Origin: Thermoplasmata archaeon
GTDB taxonomy: Archaea > Thermoplasmatota > Thermoplasmata > UBA10834
DNA length: 52,101 nucleotides
Assembly (NCBI GenBank): GCA_029864565.1
Contig: JAOTTD010000002.1
Location: forward strand, 75,885-127,985
Direction of reading: 5' to 3'
Positions 31,769 to 40,544 of this stretch are shown here, in pieces. Numbering within the stretch: the stretch's first letter is position 1; the number at the start of each line of letters is the position of its first letter. The position numbers and the translations under genes are program-made. The notes beneath the pieces were generated by a model that saw only the letters and a program-made list of their open reading frames with translations, was not told the origin of the DNA and made no database searches.

Positions 31769-33007
31769 ATGAATGTTCAGCAGATGTTACAGGCCATCGC
31801 CGATGATGAGGACAAAGTCGTGAACGCCCTCTGCGAAATGTTGAAGATCAAAGCAGTCGGCCCGGAGAACGGGGGCACTGGTGAGGGAGAACGCGGTGAT
31901 TTTCTACTGTCTCTCGCGAAGCAGCTGGGTTTTGATGATGTCGAGCTCTACGAGTCCGAAGACCCGCGCGTGCCCTCTGGGCGAAGGCCCAACATCGTGA
32001 TCAGAGTAAAAGGGTCGGCGGATACGACGATATGGGTCGTCACGCATATGGATATCGTGCCCGAGGGCGATCTCAGCGCGTGGAACTCCCCCCCATATGA
32101 GCCGAAGGTGATGGATGGCAGAGTCTATGCGAGGGGAGCAGAGGACAATGGCCAGGACCTGATAGCATCTCTTTATGGCCTTGCAGCCATCGTGCGTGCG
32201 GGCGTGACCCCGGAGTGCAACATCGGCCTCGCGTTTGTGTCCGATGAGGAGTACGGGAACACACATGGCATCGATTTCCTCCTGAACAAGGGCATTTTCA
32301 AGAAGGACGACCTAATTGTCGTTCCAGACCATGGGTATGCCGACGGTTCAGCAATCGCAGTCGTTGAGAAGAGCGTCGCGTGGATCCGTGTGGTGGTGGT
32401 CGGCCGACAGACCCATGGAAGCACGCCCGACAACGGCATCAACGCCTTCGAGGTGTCGGCCCGGTTCTTGGCCGACTGCATGGACCAACTGAGAGCGAAG
32501 TTCTCCAAGAGCGATGAATTGTTCGACCCTCCACAGAGCACTTTCGTGCCCTCGAAGTGTGAAGCCAATGGACCCAACATCAATACGGTCCCGGGGAGGC
32601 AGGAGTTCGCCTGTGACTTCCGCGTGCTGCCCGACTACGATGTCGAGGACATCATGTCCCTGATGAAAGCAGTGGCAGGCGAGCACGAGAAGACGACAGG
32701 GGCTAAGATCGAGTTGAGCTTCCTGGACCGCTCGGTCTCCGCAGGCAAGACCTCCCCCGATGCCGAGGTCGTGAAGCGTCTCAGGCGTGCGATAACGGCG
32801 GTCGGTGGATTTGACGCGAAGCCAATAGGAATAGGAGGAGCTACTTGCGCCAACCCTTTTAGACGGGAAGGACTTGACGCAGTTGCGTGGTCCACGATAC
32901 CTGGGACAGGTCACGACGCCAACGAGTACGTCGAGATATCCGGATTAATGTTTGACGCGAAGGTGTACGCGGTGATGTTCGCTGGCGCAAACATCGGCGG
33001 CGGTTAG
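31769..33007 (+). CDS. M20-family metallohydrolase
   Basis: A 412-aa zinc hydrolase of the ArgE/DapE/dipeptidase type. Metal ligands and neighbours: VVTHMDIVPEGD (His, Asp), GRVYARGAEDNGQ (Asp), FVSDEEYGN (catalytic Glu pair), VVPDHGY and the late GTGHDANEY (His). The dimerisation domain holds RQTHGSTPDNGINA. Substrate is probably a peptide or acylated amino acid but cannot be fixed. AGGAGAG lies 8 bases before ATG 31769; a GTG at 31760 is less likely. It overlaps the convergent ftsY end by 4 bp. Confidence 0.9.
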   Translation: MNVQQMLQAIADDEDKVVNALCEMLKIKAVGPENGGTGEGERGDFLLSLAKQLGFDDVELYESEDPRVPSGRRPNIVIRVKGSADTTIWVVTHMDIVPEGDLSAWNSPPYEPKVMDGRVYARGAEDNGQDLIASLYGLAAIVRAGVTPECNIGLAFVSDEEYGNTHGIDFLLNKGIFKKDDLIVVPDHGYADGSAIAVVEKSVAWIRVVVVGRQTHGSTPDNGINAFEVSARFLADCMDQLRAKFSKSDELFDPPQSTFVPSKCEANGPNINTVPGRQEFACDFRVLPDYDVEDIMSLMKAVAGEHEKTTGAKIELSFLDRSVSAGKTSPDAEVVKRLRRAITAVGGFDAKPIGIGGATCANPFRREGLDAVAWSTIPGTGHDANEYVEISGLMFDAKVYAVMFAGANIGGG

Positions 33008-33969
33008 GCAATTAGCGGAGAAGACGCCTCGTCGTCTCCGAAGATCCTAGCAATCATCCAGTCCGCATCGAACCGCCCGAACTCGTCGTATCTCTGGCCG
33101 AAGCTGACATAGGCCACGGGTTTGCCTATCGCATCGGTGATTGACAGCGCCGCGCCGCCCTTCGCATCCGCATCTATCTTGGTGAGGATTATCGCGTCAA
33201 TGCCAATCGCCTCGTCGAACCTACGCGCCTGTTCGACTGCATCAGAGCCTGCTAGAGAGTCGCCAACGAAGAACACGATGTCGGGTTTGGCTACGCGTCT
33301 GATTTTCTTCATCTCGTCCATGAGGTTCTTGTTGGTCTGCATCCTGCCGGCCGTATCTATCAAGACGAAATCCTTCTTCCTCGCCCTCGCATGCTCAATC
33401 GCGTCGTATGCCACAGCCGCAGGGTCGCTCCCGGCTTGGTGTTTGATGATCTTACACCCGAGACGCTCGGAGTGCAGCGTGAGCTGCTCGATCGCCCCCG
33501 CCCTGAAAGTGTCTCCTGCGGCTAGGACGCAGCTGTAACCGTCCTTGTGGAATCGGTGGGCCATCTTGGCAATGGCGGTGGTCTTCCCAGTGCCGTTGAT
33601 CCCAACGAACATCATGACTATGGGCCGGTCCTTCGTCTTGACGATTTCTTCCAGCGAGAACTCGTGACTCGCTATAACCTTCTTTACTGCGGATCTGAAC
33701 GCGAGGTTGATGCCCTCCTCGAGCTTGAAATCCCTGTCCACCCTCTTGCCTGAGAGAAACGAGCGGACGTTCTTCGTGAGTTCCTCAGCGACAGGCAACG
33801 CGACATCTGCCTGCAACAGCTCCAGCTCGAGATCCCCCAGTATGTCATCCAGAGCGTCATCCTTAAGCTTCCGCCCGGAGTCGCCTACGACTTCGGACAT
33901 GTCCTCGACCGATTTCTTCTTCGCGGCCGTCGACGCTGCGTTCAACTTGTCTCTCAACGCGCGGAACAT
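33004..33969 (-). CDS. ftsY: signal recognition particle receptor FtsY
   Basis: A 321-aa SRP-family GTPase that docks ribosome-SRP complexes at the membrane. NG domain with a helical N part (LELELLQADVALPVAEELTK), P-loop GINGTGKTTAIAKMA, GDTFRAGAIEQL, DTAGRMQTNKNLMDEM, TKIDADAKGG and SFGQRYDEFGRFD. The acidic A domain of bacteria is reduced, as in archaea. Third gene of the L18a-pfdA-ftsY operon, starting 8 bp after pfdA. Confidence 0.97.
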   Translation of the reverse strand: MFRALRDKLNAASTAAKKKSVEDMSEVVGDSGRKLKDDALDDILGDLELELLQADVALPVAEELTKNVRSFLSGKRVDRDFKLEEGINLAFRSAVKKVIASHEFSLEEIVKTKDRPIVMMFVGINGTGKTTAIAKMAHRFHKDGYSCVLAAGDTFRAGAIEQLTLHSERLGCKIIKHQAGSDPAAVAYDAIEHARARKKDFVLIDTAGRMQTNKNLMDEMKKIRRVAKPDIVFFVGDSLAGSDAVEQARRFDEAIGIDAIILTKIDADAKGGAALSITDAIGKPVAYVSFGQRYDEFGRFDADWMIARIFGDDEASSPLIA

Positions 33970-33977
33970 GTGCCGCC

Positions 33978-34406
33978 TCAGCGCCCCTGCTCGGCCTCTG
34001 ATTGCGCGTAGAATCGTTGGATCTTCTCAGAAAGCTGCGCCACGGACTGCTCTGTCTGCTCCATGCGTTCGGTTATCTTTTTGAACGCTCGGTTCAGTTC
34101 GTCCATCCTCGCATCGATGACTTTCGCGGCCTTTTCGGGAGTATGCTGGAATGACACACTGGCGCCGATGCCAATGACCGCGTTCTTGTTGTCCGAGATC
34201 TTCGCGTGTACGAACGAGTCGGCGCCAATGGGGACCAATACGTCCTCTCCGGGCTCGCCCGCCGATATTCTACCGATGGTGTCCTTAGCCCTGTTGTGCT
34301 CGTCGATGGTGAGCTTGATTATCTCCTGTTGTCTAGCCAAGGCCTCCAACTGCGCCCTCGCGGTCTCAATCATCGCTGCGGCCTCTCTCGCCTCGTTCTC
34401 GTCCAT
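33978..34406 (-). CDS. pfdA: prefoldin alpha subunit
   Basis: A 142-aa subunit of the hexameric chaperone that delivers unfolded proteins to the thermosome. Two coiled-coil helices flank the beta hairpins (DVLVPIGADSFVHAKISDNK and VIGIGASVSFQHTPEKA), as expected for the alpha class. Its start overlaps the L18a stop. Confidence 0.95.
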   Translation of the reverse strand: MDENEAREAAAMIETARAQLEALARQQEIIKLTIDEHNRAKDTIGRISAGEPGEDVLVPIGADSFVHAKISDNKNAVIGIGASVSFQHTPEKAAKVIDARMDELNRAFKKITERMEQTEQSVAQLSEKIQRFYAQSEAEQGR

Positions 34407-34639
34407 CAGCTGCCGGCCTCCATGAGGTGCTTGACCCTGTTATCCTTTATCTCGTCCTGCTTGAGCGCCTTCACATCTTCTATTCTAACGAACTGACGCT
34501 TGACATGGTGTCTGCTGCCCATCAGGGAGAAGGTCTTCTCGACAGCTGCCGCCTCGTCTTCTGACGCAACCTCGATGGTAAAACGTTGCCAATCCCTAAT
34601 GGATATCCTGAACTGTCCTTTGACTTCGAAAGCCATCAT
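34406..34639 (-). CDS. rpl18a: 50S ribosomal protein L18Ae (LX)
   Basis: A 77-aa archaeal large-subunit protein. FEVKGQFRISIRDWQRFTIE at the start, then GSRHHVKRQFVRIEDVKAL, matches archaeal L18Ae. First gene of the conserved L18a-prefoldin-FtsY operon. A box around 34675-34685 lies upstream, shared with the divergent radical SAM gene. Confidence 0.95.
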   Translation of the reverse strand: MMAFEVKGQFRISIRDWQRFTIEVASEDEAAAVEKTFSLMGSRHHVKRQFVRIEDVKALKQDEIKDNRVKHLMEAGS

Positions 34640-34709
34640 GCTGATCCGCAGAGGCCCCTAGAGAGGAAACTTCAGATAAAGCTTATGCCAGTCCGCGGAG
34701 CGGCACGTG

Positions 34710-35612
34710 ATGAGTTGGGCGTTGCCGCGGATACGTATTCATACCTCTCCCTCCGATTGGGCTAGCGTGACGAAGGCCATAGACTGCTACTTCCCGGGTA
34801 GGTGCTTCCCTGCCGTTTCCGTCACTGGGGGCAGGTGCGCGCTGATGTGCAAGCATTGCTCAGGCGTCTTCCTCAGGCGCATGGAACACGTAGACGGCCC
34901 TGAATCCCTCATAGAGCTAGCAGTCCGTATCTCTGATGCGGGCGGAGAAGGGTTCCTACTGACGGGGGGGTCCGATGGTTCTGGTAAGGTCCCGCTGCAG
35001 AGATTCGCCGACGCCATAAGCACAGTGAAGGAGGCCACCACCCTCCGAGTCAACGCCCATGTCGGCCTGATGTCAAGAACCGAGCTCGAGGCACTGGTGA
35101 GTTCCGGAGTCGACGCCTTCTCCGTTGACGTCTTCGGTTCCGATTCAGCGATTAAGAAGACCATGGGTATCGACGCCCACGTCTCGGATTTCCTATCAGT
35201 CATCGGGGATTTGCGCGATCTCGGAGCGCCGATCATCGCGCCTCATATATGCGTGGGCATCGAGGAAGGACAGGTCGTTGGCGAGTACGCAGCGATTAGG
35301 TCGCTCGTACCCCATGCTCCGGACGCGCTCGTCATCATCGCCCTGATGCCGACAAAGGGCACACCTTACGAATGCGTCCCCCCTCCCTCGAGTGGCAGCA
35401 TTTTAGATGTCATCAAGGCCGCACGGGCGGCACTCCCTCAATCTCGGATCCTGCTCGGGTGTATGCGGCCACGAGGCGACCGCTCCTGGGAGGAGAAAGC
35501 GGTGAAGGCAGGAATCGACGGGATCGCGATGCCGTCTCAGGGGACGGTGCAGTCGCTCGCTGAGAACGGTTGGCGCGTAACCGAGAAACGCATGTGCTGC
35601 GCGATACGCTGA
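34710..35612 (+). CDS. radical SAM protein, biotin-synthase-like (COG1856 type)
   Basis: A ~300-aa radical SAM enzyme. The cluster-binding cysteines are in VTGGRCALMCKHCSGVFL (CxxxCxxC), followed by the LLTGGSDGSGKVPL glycine-rich SAM segment and a late GCMRPRGDRSWEE motif. The terminal MCCAI may bind a second cluster. It resembles archaeal homologues of biotin synthase grouped as COG1856, some of which are reported as lipoyl synthase components; that link is from memory. GTG at 34707 or ATG at 34710, with an AGATAAAGC box ~27 bp upstream. The reaction is not assigned. Confidence 0.87.
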   Translation: MSWALPRIRIHTSPSDWASVTKAIDCYFPGRCFPAVSVTGGRCALMCKHCSGVFLRRMEHVDGPESLIELAVRISDAGGEGFLLTGGSDGSGKVPLQRFADAISTVKEATTLRVNAHVGLMSRTELEALVSSGVDAFSVDVFGSDSAIKKTMGIDAHVSDFLSVIGDLRDLGAPIIAPHICVGIEEGQVVGEYAAIRSLVPHAPDALVIIALMPTKGTPYECVPPPSSGSILDVIKAARAALPQSRILLGCMRPRGDRSWEEKAVKAGIDGIAMPSQGTVQSLAENGWRVTEKRMCCAIR

Positions 35613-35615
35613 CAC

Positions 35616-36449
35616 TCACTTGTAGATCGATCCTCGAGAGTATTTGCGTTCGATTGGCATAAGGTACGCGATCCATGCTATGTTGGCGACGACTATCGCA
35701 AGGGCGAGGAGGGACACGACGCCCGTGAAAATTCCGGAGACGTCTCTGACTATAGTCACGCTCGCCACCGAACCGGGATTGTCCACGTCGTTCAAGACCA
35801 GGACGTACTGGGTATGCTCCGCTTCAGGGACATCAATCACCACTTCGCCATCCACCTCGTAGTCCGCCAGGTCCTTGTTGAGTCGCAGGATGAACATCTG
35901 GCTCAGAGTGCCATTGAATGCCTCGTATAGGCCTCCATCCACAAGGTAGACCTCGACGGGGTTGACCGCGGTGACTCTGACCTCGACCATCTCTTGGAAT
36001 GCGAGGGGGTCCCTGGACCAGAAGATGACGGGTTCCTCTGCTGAGAGGACCGAGGTTTTGCTCGTCACGTTCTGGATGACCGAAAGGACAGGCGGCGTCA
36101 TGAGAATGACCACGACCACCCCCGCCGCGATGGCTACCGTCACGGCGCCCCGTATCGAATTCTTCGCCATCAGATGCTTGGCAGAAGAGCTTCTGGCAAA
36201 CCGAATCTCCATGATTCTGAAGAAGAAACTCTCGATGCACATGACAAGGATGAGAAGGACCATTATGGCGGCGAACGAGTCCAATGGAAGGTATAGAACG
36301 GGCCTGAGCTGCGCGTCCCCCATCACGAAAATCAACAACACTGCTAGAGCCACCAGCATGATGATTTGGACGATGTAGAGGGCCCACTTAATCTGCCTGA
36401 TCTTCGCGAGCCTTATCGAGTCCTCCAGTACCTTACTGGAAAGTGGCAT
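35616..36449 (-). CDS. membrane protein with a beta-rich external domain
   Basis: A 277-aa protein, not recognised. About four TM helices: ~22-43 (WALYIVQIIMLVALAVLLIF), ~54-75, ~100-122 and ~246-266. Between helices 3 and 4 lies a ~110-residue outside domain with beta-type strands (MVEVRVTAVNPVEVYLVDGG, EVVIDVPEAEHTQYVLVLND), like domains used for binding or force-bearing. It lies between the radical SAM gene (convergent, 3 bp) and priS (same strand). Confidence 0.75.
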   Translation of the reverse strand: MPLSSKVLEDSIRLAKIRQIKWALYIVQIIMLVALAVLLIFVMGDAQLRPVLYLPLDSFAAIMVLLILVMCIESFFFRIMEIRFARSSSAKHLMAKNSIRGAVTVAIAAGVVVVILMTPPVLSVIQNVTSKTSVLSAEEPVIFWSRDPLAFQEMVEVRVTAVNPVEVYLVDGGLYEAFNGTLSQMFILRLNKDLADYEVDGEVVIDVPEAEHTQYVLVLNDVDNPGSVASVTIVRDVSGIFTGVVSLLALAIVVANIAWIAYLMPIERKYSRGSIYK

Positions 36450-36458
36450 CGGCCCCTT

Positions 36459-37721
36459 TTATACACATGTTGCTGATAAATACTTTGTGTGCCCGCTATC
36501 AATCGACGCCCGGTTTCGGCATATGAGGTGTGTTGCGACATAAGCCGGCACGTTGTTGCGCCCCTCGTCAAGCTCGAAGCGCTCACCACGCAGCTCGACG
36601 CTGACAGCCTTCTCACATGAGACTCCCACATCCGTCTCCTCGAACGCGCGAGGGACCGCGTCGACGAACGGATCGAAGTCGTCGAGGTCGTCTCTGGTCA
36701 TGGGGATGACCTCAAATGCCGTCTTGCCATGAAGTGAGGATGGCAGGCGTATTAGCCTGCGGATGTCGGATGTGACTGGTTCGTCAGTCTCCCCTTTCAC
36801 ATCGCCCCTCACCCTCAGATTCACAAGTTCCAGAAACGCCTCGCTGTGGCGTTTCTCAGAGAACACCTCGTAGGTATCCTCTTTTCGAATCCTGCCCGCT
36901 CCGCTTATGCCCCGGCTCTTCGCGAACAGGTCTGCGTACAGGCCACCAACCGTCTTCGCACCGATATCGCGTTTCGAGGATGACAGGCCGTCTGCGATGC
37001 GTTTCTTGGCGTCCTCCTCTGGGAGGTCCTCCAACTCCGATAGCAACTCCTCGACCCCCTTCCGAATTCTCCCACGCCATCCGCCATCACCTATCTTTGG
37101 CATCGCGCGTCGATAAGTCACTCCTGTCCGGTCCCTGTACCTGCTCTGTTCGAACGGCGTGGAGGGGAAGACCCAGTCGAGGTCCAAGTCAGTCCCAGTT
37201 ACATAATCTACGATTTCGCGGCGTTCATGCGAAGAGAGTCTCAACACCTTCGGGTCGTGCACATGAACATGGTAACCCCTGCCGCCTGAGAACACGACCT
37301 TGAGGTCCGTGTTGTCAAAGCCCAGATCGCCCAGTAGGAACTCGTCCAGGAGGCGGACGACCTCTTTCTTGACCCTTTCCAACATATGCTCGTATGGCAA
37401 GTCCTCCGCACCCCTGACATGATCTGCGTCCAAGTCGAACAGGAGGTCTGCTGCAAGCCATTTCTTCTCGCCCATCGTAGGGGCGTCAGGCTTCTCGTAG
37501 TACGCTGTGGAGTAATAGGCATGAGCGGGCACGTTCTCAACCAGGTAGCGTTTCAATGCAGCCCTGCTGGGGAACGCCATGTGCCTCATCATGAAACGAC
37601 GGTCGAAGAACATGAAGCCGAATTCCCGCTTTGCGAAACGGTCCGGCATGGCCAGGGGCGAATCTCTGTAATGGCGCGCGAACTGCCTTGCTACGAACTT
37701 CCTCGACTCGTCCGAAACCAT
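36459..37721 (-). CDS. priS: DNA primase small (catalytic) subunit PriS
   Basis: A 420-aa catalytic primase subunit that makes RNA/DNA primers with PriL (not in the window). The catalytic Asp pair is in LLFDLDADH (~96/98). VVFSGGRGYHVHVHD (nucleotide-binding) and IRRLIRLPSSLHGKTAFEV are intact. A ~60-residue charged insert follows the latter region. I chose ATG at 37719-37721 because TTTAATATA is centred 30 bp upstream; the frame is open to 37802, but this part holds the promoter. Confidence 0.95.
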   Translation of the reverse strand: MVSDESRKFVARQFARHYRDSPLAMPDRFAKREFGFMFFDRRFMMRHMAFPSRAALKRYLVENVPAHAYYSTAYYEKPDAPTMGEKKWLAADLLFDLDADHVRGAEDLPYEHMLERVKKEVVRLLDEFLLGDLGFDNTDLKVVFSGGRGYHVHVHDPKVLRLSSHERREIVDYVTGTDLDLDWVFPSTPFEQSRYRDRTGVTYRRAMPKIGDGGWRGRIRKGVEELLSELEDLPEEDAKKRIADGLSSSKRDIGAKTVGGLYADLFAKSRGISGAGRIRKEDTYEVFSEKRHSEAFLELVNLRVRGDVKGETDEPVTSDIRRLIRLPSSLHGKTAFEVIPMTRDDLDDFDPFVDAVPRAFEETDVGVSCEKAVSVELRGERFELDEGRNNVPAYVATHLICRNRASIDSGHTKYLSATCV

Positions 37722-37746
37722 CGCGGCTGCTAATCTGACTGACTCG

Positions 37747-37755
37747 TATATTAAA
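37747..37755 (-). promoter_or_regulatory. TATA box of priS
   Basis: TTTAATATA on the minus strand, centred 30 bp before the chosen ATG (leaderless). It decides the start. Confidence 0.6.
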
Positions 37756-37843
37756 CCGCCATTTGCCTTTGGGCTACGCCTTGATTTCGCATCAGAAACC
37801 ATAAAAAGGGCGCAGCGCTATCAAGCGCCCCGCCAGGAATACG

Positions 37844-38725
37844 ATGAACAAGATATATGTCAAGATTATGCTCAGCAGCGAGGGGGAGTCTCCCAAGCGG
37901 CTGGTCGAGCGCATGAAGCGAGTCGAAGCACTGCCCCTTGTTGGCGATTTCGATTTCGAGATGACGCTCAACCCGGACGAGCGGTTATTCGACAAACTGG
38001 AGGCAATACATCGAGCCCTCAAGGGAGCTCGTGTAAGATACACCGTGACTACCCTGGCAGACGTCAGCCGACCGCTCGAAGGTGACAGCGCTGCACGCCC
38101 AATCGCCCCTCTGCTCGACCTCAAGCCGCCAGAGATGAAGAATGATCTGTACAAGAAGAAGATCGGAAGGTGGAGGGAGATGGGTCTGGACGTCACGGAT
38201 CTCGAGAAGCTACTCGAGACGGATCCGGAGCATTTCAAAGAGGTCAGCAAGGAATTCCTGAGAACTCACCTGAACAACGTGTCTGTCGTCCGCGACAAGC
38301 ACCCGCCCGAGAACCAGCTCGACGGGGAGGTGTTGGCGTTGCTGGGCGAAACCGGGAAGACGATAGACGAGCTGGCCATGGCGACGGGATACTCAGAAGA
38401 GCAGGTCACGTTGTCGCTCGGGCGCCTCATATCGTCGGGCAGCGCCACGCGCTCGGAGAACGGAGATTTGGAGAGGTACTGCCTCGTGCCGCCGCCCGCG
38501 CCTCCACCGACGAAGAAGCTCCGCATCCTGCCAGCGGAGAACGGCGAGGAGGCGGAGGACAGGGTATACAACGCAATCGCTCCGAGTGGGTCAACAAGGG
38601 ATCAGATTCTCAGGGCGACACGACTCCCTGATGATCAGGCGACGAAGGCACTCGCCTCGTTGAGCAAGAAGGGCCGCATCCGGGTCATAGGGAAGGGGAA
38701 GAAGGCAAAGTTCATCCCCAACTGA
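37844..38725 (+). CDS. protein with tandem C-terminal winged-helix domains
   Basis: A 293-aa protein divergent from priS. The N-terminal ~80 residues are alpha/beta (MNKIYVKIMLSSEGESPKRL). A helical middle (DLYKKKIGRWREMGLDVTDL, LEKLLETDPEHFKEVSKEF) follows. Two winged-helix modules end the protein: ~160-215 (DGEVLALLGETGKTIDELAM) and ~240-293 (DRVYNAIAPSGSTRDQILRA), joined by PPPAPPP. The middle segment resembles helical motifs of archaeal wHTH proteins linked to replication or repair; no family is certain. AGGAAT lies upstream of the ATG. Confidence 0.75.
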   Translation: MNKIYVKIMLSSEGESPKRLVERMKRVEALPLVGDFDFEMTLNPDERLFDKLEAIHRALKGARVRYTVTTLADVSRPLEGDSAARPIAPLLDLKPPEMKNDLYKKKIGRWREMGLDVTDLEKLLETDPEHFKEVSKEFLRTHLNNVSVVRDKHPPENQLDGEVLALLGETGKTIDELAMATGYSEEQVTLSLGRLISSGSATRSENGDLERYCLVPPPAPPPTKKLRILPAENGEEAEDRVYNAIAPSGSTRDQILRATRLPDDQATKALASLSKKGRIRVIGKGKKAKFIPN

Positions 38726-38817
38726 TGCAAGCTGGACGGAGCGCCTGGCGCCGACCCGTAATTCTCCAAAGATTTAATACAGGACCCCTCAATTGAGCGA
38801 GGCTTGAAGGTTGCACG

Positions 38818-39693
38818 ATGAACGCTCTGCGAATGCGCGATGTCAGTGTCCGTTATCCCGACGCTGATCGCGATTCCCTCGACAGCGTCTCGCTGGACAT
38901 CGCCCGAGGCGAGTGGGTTCTACTTCTGGGTGCGAACGGAGCGGGGAAGTCGACACTCTGCATGCTCACGAACGGCCTCATACCACATGTAGTCAAATGC
39001 TCGTTGAAGGGCCAAGTGGAGGTCTTCGGCAAGGATGTAGCCCGACATTCGGTCGCGACGCTGTCGACCAAGGTGGGCATCGTGTTTCAGGAACCTGAGA
39101 ATCAGCTGTTCTGCATGAGTGCCGAGGAGGAGGTCGCCTTCGGCCCTGAAAATCTGGCGATTGACAGAGAGGAGATAGCAGCACGCGTTGAGTGGGCCCT
39201 TGAGACGGTGGGTTTGCTGGGATGCAACGACCGACCCCCATCGAGTCTGTCCGGAGGTCAGAAGCAGAGGCTGGCGATCGCAGCAGCCCTGTCGATGCGC
39301 CCAGAGATGTTGGTTCTCGACGAACCCACTTACGCACTCGACCCCATTGGAAGAATAGAGCTCTACTCCCTTCTCGCGGACCTGAAGAAGAAGCATAACA
39401 TGACCGTCTTGGTGGTTGAGCGAGACGCAGAAGAGGCCGCGGCATTCGCGGACCGGATAGCGCTGATGAGCGAAGGTCGAATTGTACGAACTGGTCGCCC
39501 GAAAGAGGTGTTAGCAGACCCCAACGCGCTGCGATTCATAGGCGTTCCACCCCCGCAGCTTTGTGAGTTCAGCGAAGCTCTTTACACGAGAGTGGGGGGG
39601 CCAAAGATAGATAGCATCACGCTGGAGGCCGTCGCGAGAGAGATATCCACCGTTCTAAGTGCCAAGAAGGGAGTCGAGGTGATACATCCTTGA
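38818..39693 (+). CDS. ecfA1: ECF transporter ATPase A1
   Basis: A 291-aa ABC ATPase of an energy-coupling factor transporter for vitamins or metal ions. Walker A GANGAGKST, Q-loop FQEPENQLF, signature LSGGQKQRLAIAAAL, Walker B MLVLDEPT and switch His replaced by an Arg context (VVERDAEE) after Walker B. That replacement may mark it as the less active half of the pair. First of three overlapping genes (A1-A2-T). A GATTTAATA box lies ~45 bp upstream. Confidence 0.94.
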   Translation: MNALRMRDVSVRYPDADRDSLDSVSLDIARGEWVLLLGANGAGKSTLCMLTNGLIPHVVKCSLKGQVEVFGKDVARHSVATLSTKVGIVFQEPENQLFCMSAEEEVAFGPENLAIDREEIAARVEWALETVGLLGCNDRPPSSLSGGQKQRLAIAAALSMRPEMLVLDEPTYALDPIGRIELYSLLADLKKKHNMTVLVVERDAEEAAAFADRIALMSEGRIVRTGRPKEVLADPNALRFIGVPPPQLCEFSEALYTRVGGPKIDSITLEAVAREISTVLSAKKGVEVIHP

Positions 39694-40544
39694 TACCATG
39701 CCCGACGGCCGATGAAGGGCCCATCGCGGCTATGCGCAATGTAGATTTCTCGTACGACGACGGCACCGAAGCACTGCATAGCGTCACATTGGACGTCTGG
39801 CGGGGCGAGCACATCGCGTTGGTGGGCGGAAACGGCTCTGGCAAGACAACGATCGCCAAGCTTCTCAACGGCCTACTCAGGCCGAGCCGAGGGCACGTAC
39901 TCGTCAAAGGAAATGACGCTGCCAAGGAATCGGTGGCGGCTCTGTCCCGGACCGTTGGCTATGCCTTCCAGAACCCCGACCATCAGCTGTTCTGTTCGAC
40001 TGTCGCGGAGGAGGTGCTTTTCGGCCCAAAGAACCTCGGATTCGCCGATGCTAAGGCTGTCGAGAAGGCGGATCGCGCCCTGAGCCTCATGTCTATAGGT
40101 CATCTCAAGGACAAGGCCCCGTTATCGCTCAGCCTCGGCGACCGAAGGAGGGTGTCGGTGGCCTCTGTCATCGCCATGGACCCCGAGGTGCTCGTCTTGG
40201 ACGAGCCCTCTACAGGCCTGGACGCCGGCGAGGCTGCGGAGCTGATGCGTGCTCTAGATGGCCTGAACCAAGAGGGTAAGACCATAATCCTGATCACGCA
40301 CGAAATGCGGTTGGTCGCGGAGCATTCGGAACGCGTCCTGGTCATGGCCCACGGGCATGTAGTACTCGACTGCAGGACCAGAGTGGCGTTCTCGGAGCCC
40401 GAGGCGCTCCACGAAAGCGGCCTGATACCTCCCGCGGCAATCCAGCTTGCACATCGTCTGAGCGATTTCGGCGTGTCTCCAGAGGTGTTGACGGTCGACG
40501 AACTCGCGGAGGAGGTGGCGAAGGTGTGGGGTGCCAGAATATGA
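39690..40544 (+). CDS. ecfA2: ECF transporter ATPase A2
   Basis: A 284-aa partner ATPase. Walker A GGNGSGKTT, Q-loop FQNPDHQLF, a signature LSLGDRRRVSVASV that departs from LSGGQ, Walker B VLVLDEPSTGLD and the switch His in ILITHEMR. It starts with TTG overlapping the ecfA1 stop by 4 bases; an ATG at 39732 just before RNVDFSYDDG is an alternative. The deviating signature here and the missing switch His in A1 suggest one working catalytic site in the heterodimer (inference). Confidence 0.93.
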   Translation: MIPCPTADEGPIAAMRNVDFSYDDGTEALHSVTLDVWRGEHIALVGGNGSGKTTIAKLLNGLLRPSRGHVLVKGNDAAKESVAALSRTVGYAFQNPDHQLFCSTVAEEVLFGPKNLGFADAKAVEKADRALSLMSIGHLKDKAPLSLSLGDRRRVSVASVIAMDPEVLVLDEPSTGLDAGEAAELMRALDGLNQEGKTIILITHEMRLVAEHSERVLVMAHGHVVLDCRTRVAFSEPEALHESGLIPPAAIQLAHRLSDFGVSPEVLTVDELAEEVAKVWGARI

